Notes under the pieces: generated by a model
What the model was told of the DNA's origin: nothing
Seen by the model: only the letters and a program-made list of their open reading frames with translations
Databases searched by the model: none
DNA from: Sphingomonas abietis
GTDB lineage: Bacteria; Pseudomonadota; Alphaproteobacteria; Sphingomonadales; Sphingomonadaceae
DNA: 64,000 nucleotides
NCBI RefSeq assembly: GCF_027625475.1
Contig: NZ_CP115174.1
Coordinates: 3,690,501-3,754,500 of the forward strand
Direction of reading: 5' to 3'
Position numbers and translations under genes: made by a program
Shown: piece after piece, positions 58,177-64,000 of the stretch
Position numbering within the stretch: position 1 is the stretch's first letter
Layout of the letters: each line of letters starts with the position of its first letter

Positions 58177-59241
58177 TCATGCGGCCAGCATATTGCCGTA
58201 GCCGATGATGACGGTCGCGAAGACGAGCAGTCCGACACCTGCCCACACCGTGGTGCGGACCCTTGGCGCGGCATCCTTCCACTCGTGGAAGGCGAAGCCC
58301 CAGATCGTGCCGAAGATGATGATGCTCGCCATGTGCAGCGTCCAAGACGAAAAGCCGAAGCGCCCCATCTGGCTCTCGCCCATGGTGTAGAAAAAAAACT
58401 GGAAATACCACAATGTACCGGCAAGGGCGCAGAGCAGGTAATTCGCGACCAATGGCACCGATCCCGCGTCGCCGCCGTGGCCGAACCATTGACCGGCGCT
58501 GCGGTTGCGGACGATCAGCCAGAGACACCAGGCCGCGTTGGTGATCAGGCCACCGAACATGACCAGGCACAAGGTCGGCAGGCCGGTCCACAAGGGCCCG
58601 GTGCCGGCCGCGGCCGACAGCGTCTTGATCGGTTCGCCGGCCGTGAGCCCGAACGCGAAGCAGGACGACATGATGCCGGAGAACACCGCCACTGCGATGC
58701 CCATGCGGAAGTTGAATTCGGCGATCACCTCCGCCTTGCGCTCCTCCGACAATGCGGCGTCCTTGCGCGCTCCGGCGACGGCCACCACGACGATGCCGGC
58801 CATGGTGACGACGAGCCCGAGCAGGATGAAACGCCCCGAGGTCGTCGCGAGCAGCGTGTCGTGCAGCTTGCCCTGAAAGATCGGCGGGATCAGCGTGCCG
58901 AACACCGTACACAGGCCCAGCACCACCGCCATGCCGAGCGACAGCCCGAGATAGCGCATGGTGAGACCATAAGTGAGCCCGCCAAATCCCCACAACATCC
59001 CGAACAGCACGCACAGGCCGGCGACATGGGCGGGAACCTGCCCGATCACCCCGAACAGGTCGTTGGTTCGGATCCAGGCGAAGAACCAGGGTGCGATCAA
59101 CCAGGAGAAGATCCCGCCAGTCAGCCAGAAGATCTCCCAGCTCCATCGCTTCACACCCCTATAGGGCACGTAGAAACTGGCAGAAGACAATCCCCCCATC
59201 CAGTGAAAGAGGACACCGATTAAGGCATTTCCACCCATCAT
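58177..59241 (-). CDS. rhaT: L-rhamnose:H+ symporter
   Basis: 354 residues of the RhaT family with ten membrane helices. It has SSASFYVPYRGVKRWSWEIFW, the RhaT mark in the first loop, LWGFGGLTYGLTMRYLGLSLG, and a final YQFFFYTMGES-like segment (WYFQFFFYTMGES). It imports L-rhamnose across the inner membrane. GAGGAGAGT precedes the ATG. It lies 47 bp from the mutarotase and 47 bp from the rhamnosidase gene on the same strand. Confidence 0.93.
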   Translation of the reverse strand: MMGGNALIGVLFHWMGGLSSASFYVPYRGVKRWSWEIFWLTGGIFSWLIAPWFFAWIRTNDLFGVIGQVPAHVAGLCVLFGMLWGFGGLTYGLTMRYLGLSLGMAVVLGLCTVFGTLIPPIFQGKLHDTLLATTSGRFILLGLVVTMAGIVVVAVAGARKDAALSEERKAEVIAEFNFRMGIAVAVFSGIMSSCFAFGLTAGEPIKTLSAAAGTGPLWTGLPTLCLVMFGGLITNAAWCLWLIVRNRSAGQWFGHGGDAGSVPLVANYLLCALAGTLWYFQFFFYTMGESQMGRFGFSSWTLHMASIIIFGTIWGFAFHEWKDAAPRVRTTVWAGVGLLVFATVIIGYGNMLAA

Positions 59242-59288
59242 ACTCTCCTCAGTGGCGGCCTCAGGCCGCTCATCTTATGGCAATTCGT

Positions 59289-59603
59289 TCAATCGAGGTG
59301 GAACACGGTCTCCAGCGGCCAGACCACCGGCGCGCCGTCGGCCTCGGTCTCCATCAGGGGCGCCATCCAGTCCCACCACCGGCGCATCACGGGAAGAGAC
59401 GGCAGATCGTCCATGCCATGGGGGTCGTCGCGCCACAGCACCGCGAACAGTGCGTCCGTCGCGGCATCGTGGTGAATGGAATAGTCCCTGATGCCGGCGG
59501 CCTTCAGAGCCTCGACCAGTTCCGGCCAGATTTCGTCATGACGACGGCGATAATCGGCAAGACACCCCGTCTTGAGCTGCATCCTGAAGGCGATCTTCTC
59601 CAC
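59289..59603 (-). CDS. rhaM: L-rhamnose mutarotase
   Basis: 104 residues of the RhaM (YiiL) family. The catalytic His is in [15 protein letters not shown], the substrate pocket has IRDYSIHHD, and [14 protein letters not shown] is the WWxxM signature. It interconverts alpha and beta rhamnose. The GTG start at 59603 follows GGAGGA by 6 bases. The stop of the lactonase gene lies 11 bp upstream, so it is in the operon. Confidence 0.92.
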   Translation of the reverse strand: MEKIAFRMQLKTGCLADYRRRHDEIWPELVEALKAAGIRDYSIHHDAATDALFAVLWRDDPHGMDDLPSLPVMRRWWDWMAPLMETEADGAPVVWPLETVFHLD

Positions 59604-59614
59604 GGCGTCCTCCG

Positions 59615-60526
59615 TCAGATGTCGAGGCCGAGCCGATAGACCCGGTTGGCATTGCGTCCGAACATCGCGCGCTGCTCGTCTTCCGAAAAACCGGCGACGA
59701 TCGCATGATAGGCGTCGAGATAGCGATCGAACGGGGCGAACAGCTTGTCGGTCGGGGAGTCGCTGGCGAACAGGCATCGGTCTGGTCCGAAGATATCGAT
59801 GGCCTCCAGCAGATAGGGGCGGATCTGCTCCATCGTCCAATCGCGGTAGATGAAGCCGACGCCCGAAAGCTTGGTGCAGACATGCGGATATTGCGCCATC
59901 GTCCGCATGCCGTGCCGCCAGCGGGTAATCCCTTCCCGGTCGGACGGAATGGGCATGCCGACATGGTTGATGATCACCGGAATGTCGGGATGCCGCGCGA
60001 TCAGAGGGGCGAGACCTGCCATCTGCCCGGCATAGCATTGCAGATCGAACGACAGGCCATGGCGGGCGAGCAGGCCGAAGCCGTGCCACCAATCATCGCT
60101 CTGGGTGACGTCGGCCGGGCTGTAGGTCCGCATCGGATTGCGGTGCCAGTTGACGATCTGGCGGATCCCGCGAACGTGTGGATGCGCCGCCTGCCGTTCC
60201 AGGATCATCTCCGCCTCGGGCTTATCGAGCGGTGCAAAGGCGACGATCGCGTTGGGCATGCCCTGTCCAGCCGCGATACCTTCCAGCCAGCGCGTCTCGT
60301 CGAGCGCTTGGGCCGGGTCAGCACCGGCGTCGATGTGGACGATCCCTTTCACATTCCACCGCGCCGCGTCGGCGAGATAATCGTCGAGCAGATAATTGCG
60401 TGCGATGCTCTCGGTCGAACCGTTGGGCCCGCCGTCGTCAAACGGTGGATTCAGCCAAGGATAGCGGATGCCGGCCAGATCCCACAAATGGACATGCGCA
60501 TCGATGAACGGGATGTCGGTCAACAA
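59615..60526 (-). CDS. Amidohydrolase, likely L-rhamnono-1,4-lactonase
   Basis: 303 residues of the amidohydrolase-2 family. The metal site is [10 protein letters not shown] (His-x-His), with IINHVGMP and the Asp in FASDSPTD. It matches the lactonase (LRA2-like) of the Sphingomonas non-phosphorylative rhamnose pathway in size and context, opening rhamnonolactone to rhamnonate. The start is TTG at 60526, 8 bases after AGGAGG; the next codon is also TTG. A GTG at 60610 is possible but has no ribosome binding site and overlaps the SDR gene. Confidence 0.82.
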   Translation of the reverse strand: MLTDIPFIDAHVHLWDLAGIRYPWLNPPFDDGGPNGSTESIARNYLLDDYLADAARWNVKGIVHIDAGADPAQALDETRWLEGIAAGQGMPNAIVAFAPLDKPEAEMILERQAAHPHVRGIRQIVNWHRNPMRTYSPADVTQSDDWWHGFGLLARHGLSFDLQCYAGQMAGLAPLIARHPDIPVIINHVGMPIPSDREGITRWRHGMRTMAQYPHVCTKLSGVGFIYRDWTMEQIRPYLLEAIDIFGPDRCLFASDSPTDKLFAPFDRYLDAYHAIVAGFSEDEQRAMFGRNANRVYRLGLDI

Positions 60527-60590
60527 ATCCTCTTCCTCCTCGCCTGCTTCCGTCTGTGGGGAAATCTCGGCGTCATAAACGGTATGCGGG

Positions 60591-61340
60591 TCAGAAGGTG
60601 GTACGTCCACCCGAGGTGTCGAAGGTGGAGGCCGTGGTGAAGCTGCACTCCTCGCTCGCCATGAAACAGATCATCGCGGCGCTTTCGTCGACCTCGCCGA
60701 GCCGTCCCATCGGGATCTTGGAGCGCATATAATCGACTTGGCTCTGCGGCAGCTGGGCGAGGATCGGGCTTTCGAACGTCGCCGGAGTCAGGGCGTTGGC
60801 GATCACGCCCCTGCCCGCCAATTCCTTGCCGAGCGACTTGGTCAGACCGATCACTCCGGACTTGGAGGCCGAATAGGCCGACGCGTTGGGATTGCCCTCT
60901 TTGCCAGCGACGGAGGCGACATTGACGATCCGGCCATAGCCGTTGGCGAGCAGGTGCGGGACAACCGCCCGGCAGCAATAGAACAGGCCGTTGAGATTGA
61001 TGTCGATCACGCGCTGCCAGCTGTCGATCGGAAATTCGTGAACGGGCGCGGTCGCGCCGGTGATGCCCGCCGAACAGACCAGCACATCGAGCTTGCCGAG
61101 CGCAGCGGCGCTGTCCGTAGCGGCCTTCGCCACCGCGGCCGGATTGGACACGTCGAGCGCGACGACGGCGGTGGCGCCGGTCTGCGCGCGCGCATCGGCC
61201 AAGGCCTCGACGTTGAGATCCCACAGGACGACCTTGCCGCCCTCCGCGACGATCCGCTTGGCGACCGCCCTGCCCAGTCCTGACGCGCCGCCGGTGACGA
61301 TCGCGCATCGGCCGGCGAAGCGGGCCGCATAGACGCTCAT
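60591..61340 (-). CDS. SDR dehydrogenase, likely L-2-keto-3-deoxyrhamnonate 4-dehydrogenase
   Basis: 249 residues. NAD-binding TGGASGLGRA is followed by CSAG and the catalytic Ser/Tyr/Lys in VASVAGKEGNPNASAYSASK. The C terminus is SFTTASTFDTSGG. In this cluster it could be the rhamnose 1-dehydrogenase (LRA1) or the ketodeoxyrhamnonate 4-dehydrogenase (LRA5). Coupling to the FAH hydrolase through an ATGA overlap favours LRA5, which makes the hydrolase substrate. A biochemical test is needed. Confidence 0.8.
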   Translation of the reverse strand: MSVYAARFAGRCAIVTGGASGLGRAVAKRIVAEGGKVVLWDLNVEALADARAQTGATAVVALDVSNPAAVAKAATDSAAALGKLDVLVCSAGITGATAPVHEFPIDSWQRVIDINLNGLFYCCRAVVPHLLANGYGRIVNVASVAGKEGNPNASAYSASKSGVIGLTKSLGKELAGRGVIANALTPATFESPILAQLPQSQVDYMRSKIPMGRLGEVDESAAMICFMASEECSFTTASTFDTSGGRTTF

Positions 61341-62194
61341 GCCGTCACCTCGTCGTCGCGGCGGCGCCAGGCGACGACCTGTTGCGTCTGTTCGCCAAGC
61401 TTCGCGATGCTCAGCTTCATGGTGTCGCCGGCCTTGAGATAGACCGCGTCGGGCTTCTTGCCCTCCCCGACGCCGGGCGGCGTGCCGGTGATCAGCAGGT
61501 CTCCCGGATAGAGGGTGACATATTCGCTGACGTAGGAGATCAGCTGCTTTACGTCGAAGATCATCGTCTTCGTATTGCCGGTCTGCATCCGCTCGCCATT
61601 GACGTCGAGCGCCATGTCCAGATCCTGCGGATTGCCAATCTCGTCCGGCGTCACCAACCAGGGGCCGGTCGGACAGAAGGTGTCGTGCCCCTTTCCCTTG
61701 CTCCACTGGCTGCCGCGCTGCTTCTGGTTGAAGCGCTCGGACACGTCATTGACCAGCGTGTAGCCCGCGACATGATCGAGCGCATCGGCCTCCGCGACGT
61801 AACGGCAGGTCTTACCGATGATCACGCCCAATTCGACCTCCCAATCGCCATGCGTGGCATTGCGGGGCAGCATGACCTCGTCGTTCGGACCATGGAGACT
61901 GGACAGGGCCTTCATGAACATCATCGGCTCGGTCGGGATCGGCAGATTGGATTCGATCGCGTGATCCCGATAGTTGAGCCCGATCGCCACGATCTTGCCC
62001 ACCCCCTTGAGCGGCACGCCATAGCGCGGGGTTCCCGCCACCACCGGCAGCGCGGCGACGTCCGCGGCCAGCGCTGCGGCCAAAGTCTCCGGCGTGAGAT
62101 CCGTGATCACCGACGACAGATCCCGGATCGCACCGTCGGCATCGACGATGCCGGGCTTTTCCTGGCCGGCAGGGCCATAACGGCAAAGCTTCAT
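61337..62194 (-). CDS. Fumarylacetoacetate hydrolase-family enzyme, likely 2,4-diketo-3-deoxy-L-rhamnonate hydrolase
   Basis: 285 residues of the FAH family. Metal ligands are in GDWEVELGVIIG and TLVNDVSER, with GTPPGVGEGKKP at the C terminus. In the diketo-hydrolase rhamnose route (LRA6 of Sphingomonas SKA58) the enzyme splits 2,4-diketo-3-deoxyrhamnonate into pyruvate and L-lactate. AAGAAGG lies 9 bases before the ATG. It overlaps the SDR gene start by 4 bp and follows rhamnonate dehydratase by 13 bp. Confidence 0.87.
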   Translation of the reverse strand: MKLCRYGPAGQEKPGIVDADGAIRDLSSVITDLTPETLAAALAADVAALPVVAGTPRYGVPLKGVGKIVAIGLNYRDHAIESNLPIPTEPMMFMKALSSLHGPNDEVMLPRNATHGDWEVELGVIIGKTCRYVAEADALDHVAGYTLVNDVSERFNQKQRGSQWSKGKGHDTFCPTGPWLVTPDEIGNPQDLDMALDVNGERMQTGNTKTMIFDVKQLISYVSEYVTLYPGDLLITGTPPGVGEGKKPDAVYLKAGDTMKLSIAKLGEQTQQVVAWRRRDDEVTA

Positions 62195-62207
62195 GATATG
62201 GCCTTCT

Positions 62208-63395
62208 TCAATGAGTGTAGGGGCGATGCAGGGGAATGTCGGGGTTCAGCTCGACCCCGAAGCCCGGCTTATCGAGCGCGCTCGCGCGGATCCGGCCGTT
62301 GACCGGCACCGGCTCGCCGAGCAGCTGCGGCGCGAACATCGGCACCACCTCGCTCGGCCCCGGATGCATCATCAGGAATTCGGCGAAGGGCGAATTATGC
62401 CGCGTGATGACGAAGTGGTAGGAATAGACGGAGGAGCCGTGGGGCACCATCATCACGCCCTTGCTGTCGGCATAGTTGGCGATCTTGATGAGCTCGGTGA
62501 CGCCACCGCACCATCCGACATCCGGCTGGATGATGTCGCAGCATTCCATGTCCATCAGCATGCGGAAACCCCAGCGGGTCGCCTCATGCTCGCCGGTGGT
62601 GACGAGAAGGCCGCGCGGCACATTCTTCTTGAGCGCCGCATAGCCCCAATAATCGTCTGGGCTGAGCGCCTCCTCGATCCATTTCAGGCCGGCTTCTTCC
62701 CACGCGCGATGCGCCAGGCGAGTCGCATAATCGAGATCGAGCGACATCCAGCAGTCGAGCATCAGCCAGAAATCGTCGCCGACACGCGACCGCATCTCGG
62801 TCAGCGCGGCGATATTCTTGTGCAGGCCTTCCAGGCCTTCGGCCGGACCATGGTGGAGCGGTAGCTTGCCACCGATGAAACCCATCTCCTTGGCCAGATC
62901 GGGTCGCGCGCCGGTAGCGTAGAATTGGAGCTCCTCGCGGACATTGCCGCCGAGCAGCTTGTAGACCGGCTCCTGCCTCAGCTTGCCGAGCAGATCCCAC
63001 AGCGCGAGATCGACACCCGAAATCGCGTTGATCACCAGACCCTTGCGACCATAATATTGGGTCGAGAAATACATCTGGTCCCAGATCTTCTCATAGTCGG
63101 CCGGATCGCGGCCTTCCAGAAAGCGGGCGAGATGCTTTTCGACGATGAAGCAGGCGGGCTCGCCGCCGGTCGTCACCGCAAAACCAATCGTGCCGTCGGC
63201 GGCTTCGATCTCGACTACCAGCGTACCCAAGATGTTGATGCCGAAGCTCTGTCGGGACTGGCGGTATTCCGGATATCGCGACATCGGCGTTGCGATATGA
63301 TCATCGATCCAGTGGCCTTCGCCCTGATCGTGATAATCGGCGCCGCCGCCACGCACCACGAAGGCACGCACATGGCGGATCAATGGTAAGGGCAA
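62208..63395 (-). CDS. rhmD: L-rhamnonate dehydratase (enolase superfamily)
   Basis: 395 residues of the MR/RhamD enolase subgroup. Metal ligands are Asp in [11 protein letters not shown], Glu in [10 protein letters not shown] and Glu in [11 protein letters not shown]; the catalytic His is in [33 protein letters not shown] at the start is typical of RhmD. It dehydrates L-rhamnonate to 2-keto-3-deoxyrhamnonate. The start is TTG at 63395, after a strong GGGAGGA site. It is the first gene of the rhamnose operon. Confidence 0.94.
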   Translation of the reverse strand: MPLPLIRHVRAFVVRGGGADYHDQGEGHWIDDHIATPMSRYPEYRQSRQSFGINILGTLVVEIEAADGTIGFAVTTGGEPACFIVEKHLARFLEGRDPADYEKIWDQMYFSTQYYGRKGLVINAISGVDLALWDLLGKLRQEPVYKLLGGNVREELQFYATGARPDLAKEMGFIGGKLPLHHGPAEGLEGLHKNIAALTEMRSRVGDDFWLMLDCWMSLDLDYATRLAHRAWEEAGLKWIEEALSPDDYWGYAALKKNVPRGLLVTTGEHEATRWGFRMLMDMECCDIIQPDVGWCGGVTELIKIANYADSKGVMMVPHGSSVYSYHFVITRHNSPFAEFLMMHPGPSEVVPMFAPQLLGEPVPVNGRIRASALDKPGFGVELNPDIPLHRPYTH

Positions 63396-63492
63396 GCTAT
63401 CCTCCCGCTTTCATACCAAACCGCCGACCGGCCTTTGCCTAGGACGGCGGACGACCTACCCTGTGGTTAGCCGTTGCACTCTTTATATTCCC

Positions 63493-63520
63493 ATTTTATG
63501 GAAGCGAAAGCTATTTTATG
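63493..63520. promoter_or_regulatory. AT-rich region with ATTTTATG direct repeats, putative IclR operator
   Basis: ATTTTATG occurs at 63493-63500 and 63513-63520, a spacing of 20 bp (two helical turns), in the most AT-rich stretch of the divergent region between rhmD and the IclR gene. It could be the site for the IclR regulator or part of a promoter. Confidence 0.45.
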
Positions 63521-63547
63521 AGACAAAAGCGATCCCTTGGAGAGGAC

Positions 63548-64000
63548 ATGGCCGAAATCGACGCGGCAGAACCCGTCCGCCCCTCGGGCAGCCAGACGCT
63601 TTTCCGGGGTCTGGATGTGTTGGAGGCGGTCGCGGATGGAGTCGGCGGATTGCAGGAACTCGCCGACCATCTCGAGCTCACACGCAGCACCACCTATCGA
63701 TTGGCCGCGGCGTTGGTAGAGCGCCGCTATCTCGCCTCGACGCCCCGGGGAGGCTTTCGCCTCGGCTCGAAACTGCTCGAATTGGGGTCGGCCGCCCATC
63801 GCGACATCGATCTGGTCCAGCTCGCGCGCCCTCTGATCGAGGATCTGTCCGCGACGACGATGGACACGGTGCATCTGGGCATCATGGAGGGTGACCGCGC
63901 GCTCTACCTGGACAAGATCGCCGGGCGACGGCGGATCACGATCAGCTCGCGGGTGGGCGAGCAGCAGCCATTGAGCCGAACCGGTCTCGGCAAAGCCTTG
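63548..64000 (+). CDS. IclR-family transcriptional regulator (3' end outside window)
   Basis: 151 residues are visible. The N-terminal winged helix is LEAVADGVGGLQELADHLEL followed by TRSTTYRLAAALVERRYL, and the start of the IclR ligand domain includes TVHLGIMEGDRALYLDKI. GGAGAGG lies just upstream of the ATG. It is divergent from rhmD by 152 bp and is the likely rhamnose-responsive repressor or activator. The gene continues past the window. Confidence 0.9.
   Translation, partial: MAEIDAAEPVRPSGSQTLFRGLDVLEAVADGVGGLQELADHLELTRSTTYRLAAALVERRYLASTPRGGFRLGSKLLELGSAAHRDIDLVQLARPLIEDLSATTMDTVHLGIMEGDRALYLDKIAGRRRITISSRVGEQQPLSRTGLGKAL

Noticed and set aside
54929..58201. Open frame of about 1090 codons on the plus strand opposite the GH106 gene
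   Set aside because: It is an antisense shadow with low-complexity Arg/Gly/Asp composition; the minus-strand protein has clear family motifs.

Overview
This is a gene-dense, GC-rich window (many third positions are G or C) that reads as the chromosome of a sphingomonad alphaproteobacterium (Sphingomonas or a close relative). The grounds are DUF4893, DUF4142 and DUF815 proteins, a PEP-CTERM-type exopolysaccharide regulator pair, a GH106 rhamnosidase with a non-phosphorylative rhamnose pathway, and several families of intergenic palindromes. There is one tRNA gene (Tyr). I see no rRNA, CRISPR array, transposase, integrase or phage gene.

Layout. 1-1223: the 3' end of zwf and a Cof-type HAD phosphatase. 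1500-4032: a PhoPQ-like two-component system with a small PepSY-like secreted protein. 4182-10473: an ABC-F ATPase, a MarR-GNAT fusion, a DUF815 ATPase, a GT-C-like membrane protein and a DUF4142 protein. 10485-15958: an exopolysaccharide locus, with an EpsB-type sugar transferase, PrsK and PrsR on the minus strand, divergent from manC. 16000-22045: two aldo/keto reductases, a DUF4893 lipoprotein, 3-hydroxybutyrate dehydrogenase beside a patatin, and a YpfJ-type zinc peptidase. 22154-31274: acyl-CoA and leucine catabolism (FadE, isovaleryl-CoA dehydrogenase, both methylcrotonyl-CoA carboxylase subunits, a MaoC hydratase and a CitE-like lyase), interrupted by an antisense GIY-YIG nuclease gene embedded in palindromic repeats. 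31342-33571: a small membrane protein, tRNA-Tyr, rlmB, a [2Fe-2S] ferredoxin and alkA. 33596-36802: a divergent histidine kinase and response regulator. 36875-41124: an Lrp-type regulator divergent from putA. 41182-47212: a FucP-like sugar transporter, an unrecognised large secreted protein and an S15 esterase. 47336-51144: the glpF-glpK-glpD operon. 51350-54559: a beta-barrel outer-membrane protein, an MBL hydrolase and a GT87-like membrane protein. 54710-64000: an L-rhamnose catabolic operon (GH106, RhaT, mutarotase, lactonase, SDR, FAH hydrolase, rhamnonate dehydratase) with a divergent IclR regulator cut by the window end.

How the genes work together. The leucine block appears to replace the usual LiuC hydratase and LiuE lyase with a MaoC/CitE pair, as in the mycobacterial leucine operon. 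The rhamnose block could carry rhamnosides through to pyruvate and lactate, but only one of the two sugar dehydrogenases it needs is in the window. The most unusual points are the GIY-YIG cassette, whose 3' end is duplicated 432 bp away; a lower-GC mosaic stretch inside the MCC alpha gene; a PrsK lacking most of its usual membrane domain; a palindrome that supplies the ribosome binding site of the MCC beta gene; and a histidine kinase with a roughly 170-residue Gly/Pro-rich extracytoplasmic insert.
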